A stretch of DNA of 64,000 nucleotides. Origin: an uncultured Eubacteriales bacterium (GTDB lineage: Bacteria; Bacillota; Clostridia; Christensenellales; Aristaeellaceae). Both the position numbers and the translations under genes were made by a program. The stretch spans positions 1 through 64,000 of the forward strand of contig CADASI010000033.1 of assembly GCA_902790525.1 (NCBI GenBank), given 5' to 3'. The stretch's first letter is position 1. Each line of letters begins with the position of its first letter. Shown here in pieces: positions 8,871 to 16,798 of the stretch. The notes under the pieces were generated by a model that was given only the letters and a program-made list of their open reading frames with translations, had not been told where the DNA came from and did no database searches.

Positions 8871-9030
8871 CTGCTCTGTCCTTTTGCCTGAGAGATTCGC
8901 GCAACGCGCTTTCACCTTCGGCCTCCGCCGATGCGGATGTCTCCAGAGTGCCCTCCGCTTGCAGTCCTCATTCCCGTGGGAACGCCTGAGAGTGTCTCTC
9001 CTTCGGCGGGACTGTCGTCCGCTCTCCTGC
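8871..9030 (-). ncRNA. Tandem glycine riboswitch upstream of glyA
   Basis: Read on the minus strand, two glycine aptamers follow each other. The first begins GCAGGAGAGCGG and contains CCGCCGAAGGAG and CTCTCAGGC. The second contains GGCCGAAGGTGAAAG, then the hallmark AATCTCTCAGGCAAAAGGAC and a closing GAGCAGG. A short linker separates them, as in the cooperative tandem class. Glycine riboswitches most often activate gcv genes; here the downstream gene is glyA, followed by a terminator hairpin in the leader, so glycine presumably controls read-through. Confidence 0.93.
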
Positions 9031-9061
9031 AAGCCTCAAACGGCATATTCGATTTGAAACT

Positions 9062-9090
9062 ATTATACCCCCTCTGTAACGCAGGGTCAA
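9062..9090 (-). promoter_or_regulatory. Sigma-A promoter of the glyA riboswitch transcript
   Basis: On the minus strand TTGACC (9085-9090), 17 bases, TATAAT (9062-9067). The first aptamer begins about 30 bases downstream. Confidence 0.85.
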
Positions 9091-9124
9091 TAGAGAAACT
9101 GTAAACTTACAAAACACTTTCAAG

Positions 9125-9153
9125 TTGACATCGGCGGCGTTTTGTTATATCGT
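9125..9153 (+). promoter_or_regulatory. Probable sigma-A promoter of the yprB-like gene
   Basis: TTGACA at 9125-9130, 17-base spacer, TATCGT at 9148-9153 (4 of 6). It is about 40 bases ahead of the coding start. Confidence 0.5.
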
Positions 9154-9194
9154 AATAGCGTATAAAAGAGGGGATCACGTCGGGGAGGTGCGCT

Positions 9195-10325
9195 ATGGCG
9201 TCGTCACTGAGAGCAAAGCTGAACGCCATGAAGGCCGCGCAGTACGCGCCGAAGCCCGAAGCGCGCCCCGGCGGGGTGATGCACCGCTTAAGCCGCGTGC
9301 CGGTGGATGCGGCGATCTACGATCTCAAGCCCGTGGGCCTTAGGCGCATGGGCTGGACGGGCGGGCCCTTCGACGTGACCAAATGCCTGTTCATCGACAC
9401 GGAGACCACGGGCCTCTCCGGCGGCGCGGGCACGGTGGCCTTCCTGGTGGGCGCGGGCTACGTGGACGGCGACGGCTTCGTGGTGGAGCAGTTCCTGATG
9501 CGGGAGTACGCCGACGAGCCGGAGATGATCGACCGTCTGGCGGGCCTGATGGACCAGTTCGACTGCGTGTGCACCTTCAACGGCAAGAAGTTCGACATGC
9601 CGCTCTTGGAGGCGCGGTTCATCATGTGCCGCATGCGGCAGCGCTGGCGGGAGATGGACAACCTCGACCTGCTGCACCCGGCGCGGCGGGCGTGGAAGCT
9701 GCGCATCGGAAGCTGCCGGCTGTGCCGCATCGAGGCGGAGATATTGGGCATGCCGCGCCGGGACGACCTGCCCGGCAGCGAGGTGCCCGGGCGCTACTTC
9801 GAGTACCTCAAGACCGGGGACGAGGGCTTATTGGAGGACATCATCGAGCACAACCGGCAGGACATCGTGTCGCTGCACACGCTGCTGATCAGGCTGTGCG
9901 CCGTCAACGCCGAGCCGGAGAAGCTCACCGACCAGCGGGACCTGTTCAGCATGGGCCGCACTCTCGAGCGACAGGGGGAGTGGAAGCCCGCGCGGGAGCT
10001 TTACCGCATCACGGCGCTGCCCCGCCCCCGGGGCACGCTGGCGGCGCTGACCGGGGAGCGCATCGCGGGCATGGCCAACTGGCGGCAGTACCACATCCTG
10101 CGGCGCTCGGAGGACTATGAGGGCGCAATACAGGTGCTCAAACAGATGTTGCAGCGTCGTCAGATGCCCGGGAAGGCGTGCGTGGCGCTGTCCAAGCTGT
10201 ACGAGCACCGGTTGAAGGACTGCGCCGCCGCGCTGGAATACGCGAACCTGGCGCGGCGCTACCCCGACGCGGAGGACGACCTGGACCGCCGCGCGGCGCG
10301 GCTGATCAAGAAGATGGAGGACTGA
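9195..10325 (+). CDS. YprB-like RNase H-fold exonuclease-type protein
   Basis: A 376-residue cytoplasmic protein of the YprB/RNase_H_2 family. DEDD-type exonuclease residues are visible: IDTETTGLSGG (about residue 70), TFNGKKFDMPLLEARF, and HNRQDIVSLHTLL with the last Asp. The C-terminal third (about 255-376) is helical and TPR-like, with paired Ala/Leu helices. The substrate is not established for the family; a DNA or RNA 3' end is expected from the fold. The ATG has GGGGAGGTG 4 bases upstream. The TPR gene follows 2 bases after the stop, so both are probably co-transcribed. Confidence 0.82.
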   Translation: MASSLRAKLNAMKAAQYAPKPEARPGGVMHRLSRVPVDAAIYDLKPVGLRRMGWTGGPFDVTKCLFIDTETTGLSGGAGTVAFLVGAGYVDGDGFVVEQFLMREYADEPEMIDRLAGLMDQFDCVCTFNGKKFDMPLLEARFIMCRMRQRWREMDNLDLLHPARRAWKLRIGSCRLCRIEAEILGMPRRDDLPGSEVPGRYFEYLKTGDEGLLEDIIEHNRQDIVSLHTLLIRLCAVNAEPEKLTDQRDLFSMGRTLERQGEWKPARELYRITALPRPRGTLAALTGERIAGMANWRQYHILRRSEDYEGAIQVLKQMLQRRQMPGKACVALSKLYEHRLKDCAAALEYANLARRYPDAEDDLDRRAARLIKKMED

Positions 10326-10327
10326 CG

Positions 10328-11098
10328 ATGGGACTGTTCAGCGCATTGAGCGGCCAGAAGGCCGTTCGCACCCATATTTCCGCCAACGAGGCGGCCAACG
10401 CGGGCAAGATCGCGGAGGCAAAGCAGAAGTACGCCCAGGCCTACAAGTTGTATGAGGAGGCGCTCAGGGACGGCGGGCAGAAGAACAGCGTCCACCAGAG
10501 CTTCGCCATACTGCTGATGCGGCTGGGGGAGTTTGACCGGGCGATGTCCGTCATGGAGGCGCTCAGGCTTAAAAAGCTCACCGACGACGAGTGGTTCGAC
10601 CTTCGCCTCAACTACGCCGTGTGCCTGTGGAAGAAAGGCCGCCTGGACGACGCCATCGCCACGGCCAACCGCGCCTTCCAGATGAAGAAGTGCGCCTCGA
10701 TCTACGCCACGCTGGGCATGTTCCTGGTGGAGAAGGCCGATCAGACCGGCGATTTCAAGGCCGCCGACGCCTTCAACGCCGAGGCCATGGACTACGACGA
10801 CGAGGACGCCGGCGTGCTGGACAACATGGGGGAGATGTTCGAGGCCATGTCGAAGCACGAGGCCGACCCCGCGAAGGCCGCCGAATACCGTGCGAAGGCC
10901 AAGGATTATTTCGAGAAGGCGCATAAGGAAAAGCCCCGGCAGATCACCACGATCTACTCGCTGGCGCGGATGCGCCACGAGGACGGGGAGGACGCCGAGG
11001 CCCGCAGGGTGCTCGCCGACGCGAAGGACCTGTACTACTCCGCGGTGTGCTCCGTCAGCGAGGACATGATGGAGGCGCTGAAGCGGGAAGTGGGCTGA
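10328..11098 (+). CDS. Tetratricopeptide repeat protein
   Basis: A 256-residue soluble protein made of TPR-like helical pairs, for example AEAKQKYAQAYKLYEEAL, RLGEFDRAMSVMEALRL and KKGRLDDAIATANRAF. It has no signal peptide or catalytic motif. The start at 10328 is two bases after the upstream yprB-like stop and within its transcript. A similar nuclease-plus-TPR pairing suggests a shared complex, but this rests only on position. No specific function can be named. Confidence 0.75.
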   Translation: MGLFSALSGQKAVRTHISANEAANAGKIAEAKQKYAQAYKLYEEALRDGGQKNSVHQSFAILLMRLGEFDRAMSVMEALRLKKLTDDEWFDLRLNYAVCLWKKGRLDDAIATANRAFQMKKCASIYATLGMFLVEKADQTGDFKAADAFNAEAMDYDDEDAGVLDNMGEMFEAMSKHEADPAKAAEYRAKAKDYFEKAHKEKPRQITTIYSLARMRHEDGEDAEARRVLADAKDLYYSAVCSVSEDMMEALKREVG

Positions 11099-11108
11099 CG
11101 GGGGAGCG

Positions 11109-11846
11109 TCACCTCGGGCACCGCAGGGCGAGCTCATCCAGCAGGTACAGTATGAACTCCCGGTTGGTGGGACAGTGGCCGAAGCGCGCGTCCAGCCCGC
11201 CCCGCTCGCAGGCCGCGTAGATGGCGTTGCGCAGGGCCCGCTCCAGGCAGGCGGGGGTGGTGCGCATGCGCTCGGCCACCACGGGGTAGAGCCCCTTGGA
11301 CAGGTTCTTCACAAGCGCCGGGTCCGCGCTGGCGGCCTCCAGCGCCATCGAGAGGTAGGCCGTGCCGGTCAGCCGCGCGGGCATGCCGCACTCCCGAAGC
11401 AGGGCGCGCATGGCCCGCTTCAAGCCGGGCTCCGTCGCGCCGCTCTGTCCCTGCGAAGCCTGCGCCGCGTCCTCAAGCCGGGCGCGGTGACACTCCCTTA
11501 TGACCTCCGGCAGGCGGTTGTAGTCCAGCGGCTTGTACATGTAGTACGCCGCGCCGCAGGCCCGGGCCCGCGCCACGCACGCCTGGGAGTAGAACCCCGT
11601 GCACACGATGGCGGCGGGACCGTTGTGTTGCTTTTGCAGGTCCCGGATCAGCATGATGCCGTCCAGCCCGGGCAGCTGCACCTCCGTGATCAGTATGTCC
11701 GCCGGGGTGACGGACAGCTGCCTGAGCACGTGCGATCCGTTGCTGCCGGTGCCGATCAGGCTGATGTCCGGGCAGCGCGCCACGCTCCGGGCGACGCGCT
11801 CGATGTGGTCGGCGTCCGTATCGGCGACAAACAGGTGAATCCGCAT
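11109..11846 (-). CDS. Spo0A-family response regulator with Glu in place of the phospho-acceptor Asp
   Basis: A 245-residue protein with a receiver domain (1-120), a Ser/Gln-rich linker and a Spo0A-type DNA-binding domain (about 145-245). The output domain has ECGMPARLTGTAYL, LSKGLYPVVAERMRTT, ERALRNAIYAACERGG and CPTNREFILYLLDEL, all aligning with Spo0A. The receiver keeps Thr83 and Lys105. The expected phosphorylated Asp (LVLD in Bacillus Spo0A) is Glu55 (LITE), and one of the two acidic pocket residues is Thr10 (ADT instead of ADD). It also lacks about ten residues before the final helix. The start at 11846 is chosen because the receiver fold begins there. It is either a divergent main Spo0A or a second paralogue. 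It has its own promoter. Confidence 0.85.
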   Translation of the reverse strand: MRIHLFVADTDADHIERVARSVARCPDISLIGTGSNGSHVLRQLSVTPADILITEVQLPGLDGIMLIRDLQKQHNGPAAIVCTGFYSQACVARARACGAAYYMYKPLDYNRLPEVIRECHRARLEDAAQASQGQSGATEPGLKRAMRALLRECGMPARLTGTAYLSMALEAASADPALVKNLSKGLYPVVAERMRTTPACLERALRNAIYAACERGGLDARFGHCPTNREFILYLLDELALRCPR

Positions 11847-11879
11847 GTTGACCCACACCTTATGTATTATTTCATGCCC

Positions 11880-11909
11880 ATTATACACTTTTCAGAGGGT
11901 CTGTTTCAA
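11880..11909 (-). promoter_or_regulatory. Sigma-A promoter of the Spo0A-like gene
   Basis: Minus strand TTGAAA (11904-11909), 18-base spacer, TATAAT (11880-11885). It lies in the 128-base gap after spoIIP, so the regulator can be expressed on its own. Confidence 0.75.
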
Positions 11910-11974
11910 CAATCCATTGTGACAATATTCTCCTGTTTGTGAAATCATTCAGTAAATACTACATATGGTGTATG

Positions 11975-12829
11975 TCAGGAACCGGCCAGAGGCGCGATCT
12001 CCGGGTCTTCAAACACCTCTTTGATGGCCTTGGCCACGATGGGCGCGGTGTTGAGCGCCTCGCGGAGGGTGTTCTTGTTGTGCCCGAACTCGATGAGCAC
12101 GGAGAACACGCCGATGTGCTGGTTGTAGCGGCCGTCCTTGACGAGCACGTCCTTGCAAAGCCCCGGGTGCGTAGCATTGATGCGCCCGGTCAGCGCCTCG
12201 GCGAAGGCCAGGTTTTCCTCGGTGTGGGGCTTTATGTCGAAGCCCTCGCCGTTGCCGATCAGCACCATGGGCTGGGCCAGCGGCGTGCCGTCCGCGTCGG
12301 TGTAGCGGGTCTTCATGCCCTTGTACCAGGCGTCGCGGTGCAGGTCGATGTAGAGGTCAAAGCGCCTGTCGTAGCCCTCCAGCGTCTTGAGCGAGCGCGT
12401 GTAGGCGGTGGACAGGGCGTCGTTTTCGTGGTCGGTGGTGTCGTGGACCACCTCAAAGCCCTCCGAGCGCAGGCAGCGCGCCAGCTCCGCGCCCACGCGC
12501 AGTACGCTGTGGCCCGCGTCGGCGGTGCGCCAGGCCTCCAGCGCCTCGTAGGGGTCGTCCTTCACCTGCTCGTAGGCTTCGTGGGTGTGGGTGTGGTAGA
12601 TCAGCACGCTGCGCTTATCCGGCCTGACGACCTCTACATGAATATCGCGGGCGGCGAAGACCGCCTGGGTCTCCGCCGCCGATCGTACCAGCTCGGCAGA
12701 TGTCGTCTGGACCTGGGGCTCCCTGGACAGCGAATAGCGCACCATGATGAAGCACGTCGCCGCGAACAGCAGCACGATGGCGACAAACAGCAAGAGCTTC
12801 GATGCCTTGACGACCTTGAAACGAATCAT
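11975..12829 (-). CDS. spoIIP: Stage II sporulation protein P (SpoIIP)
   Basis: Peptidoglycan amidase/endopeptidase that thins septal wall and drives engulfment of the forespore, anchored in the mother-cell membrane. One N-terminal transmembrane segment (LLLFVAIVLLFAATCFIMV) is followed by the catalytic domain with IYHTHTHEAY, DLYIDLHRDAW and VFSVLIEFGHNKNT, which hold the conserved His and Glu residues. The ATG at 12829 is preferred over an in-frame GTG at 12838, because GGAGGTG sits about 6 bases before it. At about 284 residues it is shorter than Bacillus SpoIIP (401), as in many Clostridia. Confidence 0.9.
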   Translation of the reverse strand: MIRFKVVKASKLLLFVAIVLLFAATCFIMVRYSLSREPQVQTTSAELVRSAAETQAVFAARDIHVEVVRPDKRSVLIYHTHTHEAYEQVKDDPYEALEAWRTADAGHSVLRVGAELARCLRSEGFEVVHDTTDHENDALSTAYTRSLKTLEGYDRRFDLYIDLHRDAWYKGMKTRYTDADGTPLAQPMVLIGNGEGFDIKPHTEENLAFAEALTGRINATHPGLCKDVLVKDGRYNQHIGVFSVLIEFGHNKNTLREALNTAPIVAKAIKEVFEDPEIAPLAGS

Positions 12830-12986
12830 GATCCTCACCTCCCGCCGGACACATTGTCATGGTATGCGTCGACGGCGGGAAACAGAACGGCGCGGCGCAT
12901 GTTGCACAATGCGCGACGTCGGCTGTCATTTTCCGCGCGATGGGCAAAAAAGGACGCGGAAAAATGAATAATTTTGCATAATTCCC

Positions 12987-13015
12987 TTGCAAAAATCCGG
13001 GACATGAGCTATACT
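12987..13015 (+). promoter_or_regulatory. Sigma-A promoter of the rpiR-type regulator gene
   Basis: TTGCAA (12987-12992), 17-base spacer, TATACT (13010-13015). It lies in the 345-base gap between spoIIP and the regulator; the repeat element 13048-13147 falls in the resulting leader. Confidence 0.75.
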
Positions 13016-13047
13016 AATAGCACGAATGACCGAACTGCCGGATCGAT

Positions 13048-13147
13048 GTTCAGTCCGGCCTGCATGACGGGCGGGCGATGAGGGCATCGCCCCTACGATG
13101 ACATGATATCCGTAGGGGCGGTCCCCTGATCGCCCGCCGGACTGAAC
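13048..13147. repeat. 100-bp palindromic repeat element in the leader of the RpiR-type gene
   Basis: Outer arms GTTCAGTCCGG and CCGGACTGAAC are perfectly inverted. Inside them, GGCGGGCGAT...GCCCCTACG pairs with CGTAGGGGC...ATCGCCCGCC with few mismatches. The motif GTAGGGGC recurs in another hairpin at 18086-18135. It looks like a REP/MITE-type dispersed element, non-coding, lying between promoter and ribosome site. Confidence 0.7.
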
Positions 13148-13174
13148 CACAACCATTCTGGAGGGACAAGAACC

Positions 13175-14044
13175 ATGGACAACGCGCAGGAGCTGATACA
13201 GCGACTGAACCACAGCGGCAAAAAGCTATCCAAGAGCCACCGGCGCATCGCCGAGTGCATCGTGACCCATTACGACAAGGTGGTGTTCATGACCGCCTCC
13301 AAGCTGGGGGAATACGTGGGCGTGTCCGAGTCCACGGTGGTGCGCTTCGCGGCGGCGCTGGGCTACAGCGGCTATCCCCACCTTCAAAAGGCGTTGCAGG
13401 AGCTGATCCGCCACCGCCTGACCGCCTCGCAGCGCTTTGAGATGACCTCGGACATGGACCACGCCCAGGTGCTCAACAAGGTGCTCAAGGCGGACATCCA
13501 GAACATACGCTCCACGCTGGACGAGCTGGACATCAGCGCCTTTGAGGACGCCATCGAGAAGATCATCGCCGCCAGGAACATCTATGTGATGGGCCTGCGG
13601 GCCTCCGCGCCGATTGCGGAGTTCTTCGCCCACTACCTGCGCTTCATATTCTCGAACGTGCACGTGGTGACCTCCGGCGTCAGCGACGTGTTCGAGCAGC
13701 TCTCGCGCATCGGCGAGGGGGACCTGCTCATTGGCATCTCCTTCCCGCGCTACACCAGCCGCTCCATCGAGGCCATGGAGTTCGCCCGCACCCGCAAGGC
13801 GGCGCTGATCGCCATCACCGACGGCCCGCTCTCGCCGCTGCACGCCACGGCGGACACCTGCCTGATGGCCAAGAGCGACATGTCCTCCTTCGTGGACTCC
13901 TTCGCCGCGCCGCTAAGCCTCATCAACGCGCTGATCGTGGCGCTCGGGCAGCGCAGGCGGCACGAGGTGTCCGAATACTTCCAGGAGATGGAGGACATCT
14001 GGAACAAGTACGACGTCTATCTCGCCCGCTCGTCGGACGGTTAA
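13175..14044 (+). CDS. MurR/RpiR-family transcriptional regulator
   Basis: A 289-residue DNA-binding regulator. The N-terminal HTH_6 domain (1-77) reads KLSKSHRRIAECIVTHYDKV and VGVSESTVVRFAAALGYSGYPHLQKAL. The C-terminal SIS domain (about 125-255) binds phosphosugars in this family (VMGLRASAPIAEFFAHYL, ISFPRYTSRSIEAMEFA). The ribosome site is GGAGGG. No sugar operon is adjacent, so its regulon is unknown. It is followed after 9 bases by the flavoprotein gene, with which it is probably co-transcribed. Confidence 0.92.
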   Translation: MDNAQELIQRLNHSGKKLSKSHRRIAECIVTHYDKVVFMTASKLGEYVGVSESTVVRFAAALGYSGYPHLQKALQELIRHRLTASQRFEMTSDMDHAQVLNKVLKADIQNIRSTLDELDISAFEDAIEKIIAARNIYVMGLRASAPIAEFFAHYLRFIFSNVHVVTSGVSDVFEQLSRIGEGDLLIGISFPRYTSRSIEAMEFARTRKAALIAITDGPLSPLHATADTCLMAKSDMSSFVDSFAAPLSLINALIVALGQRRRHEVSEYFQEMEDIWNKYDVYLARSSDG

Positions 14045-14053
14045 AGGGACAGT

Positions 14054-15295
14054 ATGAAGAGAGTTATCGTAATCGGAGGCGGCGCGGCCGGCATGATGGC
14101 CGCGCTGTTTTCGGCCCGCGAAGGCGCGGCGGTCACGCTGATCGAGCACAACGAAAAGCTGGGCAAAAAGGTCTACATCACCGGCAAGGGGCGCTGCAAC
14201 GTCACCAACGCCGCCGACTTGGACCGCTTCATGCGCTGCATCCACAGAAATCCCCGGTTCATGTACGCCGCGTTCTCCGCGCTGGACAACCGGGGCGTGA
14301 TGGCGCTTCTGGAGGAGCTGGGCGTGCCATTGAAGGTGGAGCGGGGGGAGCGGGTGTTCCCGACCTCGGACCGGTCAAGCGACATCATCAACGCCCTCGC
14401 CCGCGCGCTTGCCCGGCACAGCGTGGACGTGCGGCTGAACACCGGCGCGGAGGCGCTGGTGATCGAGGACGGCGCGTGCCGGGGCGTCGTACTGACCGAC
14501 GGCCGCGCGCTTGCGGCGGACGCCGTGATCGTGGCCACCGGCGGGGTGAGCTATCCCTCCACCGGGTCCACCGGCGACGGCTACCGGCTGGCGGAGCAGG
14601 CCGGCCACGCGGTGATAAAGCCGCTGCCGGCGCTGGTTCCCATCGAGACGGTGGAGAGCTGGCCCGCCAACCTGATGGGGCTGTCGCTTAAAAACGTGGC
14701 GCTGACGGCCTGGCGCACCGGCGGCAAAAAGGACAAGAAGCTGTATTCCGAGCAGGGGGAGATGCTGTTTACACACTTCGGCGTCTCCGGGCCGCTGGTG
14801 CTGACGCTGTCGAGCCTGCTGCCGGAGGACCTGTCCGCCGTGAAGCTGGCCATCGACTTAAAGCCCGCGCTGGACGAACAGACCCTCGACGCCCGGCTGC
14901 TCAGGGACTTCAGGGCCATGTCGAGAAAACAGCTCATAACGGTGATGGACGGCCTCGCGCCCCACAGCCTGGCGGAGCAGCTCTTAAAGCTGGTCAGGCT
15001 GTCCCCAGCCACGCCCGTCAATTCCGTCACCGCCGAGCAGCGCCGCGCGATACTGGACATCTTGAAGCGCCTGCCCCTGACGCCCGCGCGGCTTCGTGGC
15101 TTCGACGAGGCCATCGTCACCCGCGGCGGCGTGGAGGTGAAGGGCGTGAATCCCTCCACCATGGAATCGAAGCTGGTCCGCGCTCTGTATTTCGCCGGCG
15201 AGGTGCTGGACGTGGACGCCCAGACCGGCGGCTTCAACCTGCAAATCGCCTGGTCCACCGGCGCGCTGGCGGGAATGAGCGCGGCGACGGCATGA
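14054..15295 (+). CDS. HI0933/YhiN-family NAD(P)/FAD-dependent oxidoreductase
   Basis: A 413-residue flavoprotein of the HI0933-like family (PF03486). The FAD-binding Rossmann motif is VIGGGAAGMMAALFSAREG. Family text follows: KLGKKVYITGKGRCNVTN, a GVSYPSTGSTGDGY loop, FTHFGVSGPLVL, and the C-terminal FAD site YFAGEVLDVDAQTGGFNLQ. Its physiological reaction is not known. In Clostridia it is often found near cmk/ispH; here the neighbours are an RpiR regulator and a MATE pump. The stop codon lies inside the downstream terminator palindrome. Confidence 0.93.
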   Translation: MKRVIVIGGGAAGMMAALFSAREGAAVTLIEHNEKLGKKVYITGKGRCNVTNAADLDRFMRCIHRNPRFMYAAFSALDNRGVMALLEELGVPLKVERGERVFPTSDRSSDIINALARALARHSVDVRLNTGAEALVIEDGACRGVVLTDGRALAADAVIVATGGVSYPSTGSTGDGYRLAEQAGHAVIKPLPALVPIETVESWPANLMGLSLKNVALTAWRTGGKKDKKLYSEQGEMLFTHFGVSGPLVLTLSSLLPEDLSAVKLAIDLKPALDEQTLDARLLRDFRAMSRKQLITVMDGLAPHSLAEQLLKLVRLSPATPVNSVTAEQRRAILDILKRLPLTPARLRGFDEAIVTRGGVEVKGVNPSTMESKLVRALYFAGEVLDVDAQTGGFNLQIAWSTGALAGMSAATA

Positions 15296-15333
15296 ATAAT
15301 CCCCCCGCAAACCGGTTGCGGGGGGATTATTCA
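15293..15333. terminator. Bidirectional terminator made from overlapping stop codons
   Basis: A perfect 18-base inverted repeat (15293-15310 and 15316-15333) with a 5-base loop and core AATCCCCCCGCAA / TTGCGGGGGGATT. Its outermost bases are the TGA stops of both convergent genes. Confidence 0.9.
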
Positions 15334-16719
15334 TGCCACCATGTTGTTGAGCCACACGCCCTTTTTGATGAGTATGTACCCCAGCATGAGCTTGATGATG
15401 TCCGCGAGCTGCACGCACAGGTAGATCGTGCGCACGTCCATGTTCGTCAGGTGCGCCAGGCACCAGGCCACCGGCACGGCCACCGCCCAGGTGTAGCCGC
15501 TGTCGAACAGGAAGGTCAGGAACACCTTGCCGCCGGAGCGCAGGGTGAAGTAGGCGGAGTTGCCGAAGGCCATGATCGGCATGCACAGCGCGAATATGCG
15601 CAGAAGCGACGTGGCCAGGCTGCGCACGTGGGGCTCGGTGCGGTAGAGCCGGGGGATCAGCGGCGCGGCGATCTGCAAAAGCAGCCCGGAGCACATGCTG
15701 ATGAATATGCTGAACGCCAGAAGCTGCCAGGCGCGCGCCATGGCCTCGTCCAGCCGGTTCGCGCCCAGCGACTGGCCCACCAGTATGGCCGTGGCGGAGC
15801 CCATGGAGAATATGGTGACGGCGAACAGGTTGGAGATGGTGCTGGAGATGTTCGTCGCCGCCACCACGTCCAGCCCGCGCACGGAATAGCACTGTATCAG
15901 CGTCGCCATGCCCAGTGACCACAGAAATTCGTTGGCCAGCAGGGGGAGGCCCTTGATGTTGATCTGCTTTGCCAGCGCCATGGGCACCCTGAGGGTGGAA
16001 TAGATGCCCTCGATGAAGCGGAAGCGCCCGGGGTTGCGGTGCGCGCCCAAAGCGACGATGGCGAGCTCCACGTACCGGGAGAGCACCGTGGCCAGCGCCG
16101 CGCCCACCACGCCCATGGCGGGCAGGCCCAGGTGGCCGAAGATCAGTATCCAGTTGAACACCAGGTTGACGAACACCGCGATGATGCCCGCCCGCATGGG
16201 CAGCGCCGTCTCGCCCGTCTCGCGCAGCGTGCTGGCGTACACCTGCGTCAGCGCGAAGGCCGGCAGGCCCCACAGCATGACGTTGAGGTAGCTCCGGCTG
16301 TGCCTGAGCGTGGCGGCGATGCGGGCGGCGTCGCCCTCCTCGTGCAGGTAAAGCCCGATCAGCTGTTCGCCCCGGAGCAGGAATATCGCGATGGCCCCCG
16401 CGGACAGCAAAACGCCCAGTATGAACTTGTAGCGGAAGCAGCCGCGCACGCCCTCCTGGTTGTCCGCGCCGTAGAACTGGGCCGAGAAGATGCCCGCGCC
16501 GGACAGCCCGCCAAACACGCACAGGCTGAACACGAATATCAGCTGGTTGGCGATGGCCACGCCGGACATGGATTCGGTGCCCACCTGGCCCACCATGATG
16601 TTGTCCAGGAGGCTGACGAAGTTGGTGATGGCGTTCTGGATCATGATCGGGATCACGATGGCCAGCACCATCTTATAGAAGGCGCGCGTGCCGATGTATT
16701 TCCTGCGGAAGGATTGCAT
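15331..16719 (-). CDS. MATE-family efflux transporter
   Basis: Twelve-helix Na+- or H+-coupled drug/metabolite exporter of the MatE superfamily. The internal duplication typical of the family is visible: the N half has IPIMIQNAITNFVSLLDNIMVGQVG and the C half has NISSTISNLFAVTIFSMGSATAILVGQSLGA. The ATG at 16719 is preferred because GTGAGGT precedes it; it gives 462 residues. Substrate unknown. Two more MATE genes occur in the window, at 25747 and 44519. A palindrome overlapping the likely -10 element lies just upstream. Confidence 0.93.
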   Translation of the reverse strand: MQSFRRKYIGTRAFYKMVLAIVIPIMIQNAITNFVSLLDNIMVGQVGTESMSGVAIANQLIFVFSLCVFGGLSGAGIFSAQFYGADNQEGVRGCFRYKFILGVLLSAGAIAIFLLRGEQLIGLYLHEEGDAARIAATLRHSRSYLNVMLWGLPAFALTQVYASTLRETGETALPMRAGIIAVFVNLVFNWILIFGHLGLPAMGVVGAALATVLSRYVELAIVALGAHRNPGRFRFIEGIYSTLRVPMALAKQINIKGLPLLANEFLWSLGMATLIQCYSVRGLDVVAATNISSTISNLFAVTIFSMGSATAILVGQSLGANRLDEAMARAWQLLAFSIFISMCSGLLLQIAAPLIPRLYRTEPHVRSLATSLLRIFALCMPIMAFGNSAYFTLRSGGKVFLTFLFDSGYTWAVAVPVAWCLAHLTNMDVRTIYLCVQLADIIKLMLGYILIKKGVWLNNMVA

Positions 16720-16743
16720 ATTGACCTCACGTAAAAGAATACT

Positions 16744-16769
16744 GCCCGTATATTGTAGCATATACGGGC
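16744..16769 (-). promoter_or_regulatory. Palindrome overlapping an extended -10 element before the MATE gene
   Basis: Perfect arms GCCCGTATAT / ATATACGGGC with a 6-base centre. On the minus strand the centre spells TATGCTACAAT, an extended -10 (TGC-TACAAT). This arrangement suits an operator over a promoter for the pump. It could instead be the queF terminator, although no long T-run follows. Confidence 0.5.
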
Positions 16770-16798
16770 GGTATGATTCATCATGGAAATGCTAAATA

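Noticed and set aside
12830..12986. Sigma-E type promoter before spoIIP
   Set aside because: A CATACC-like -10 occurs near 12865 but no matching -35 could be found.
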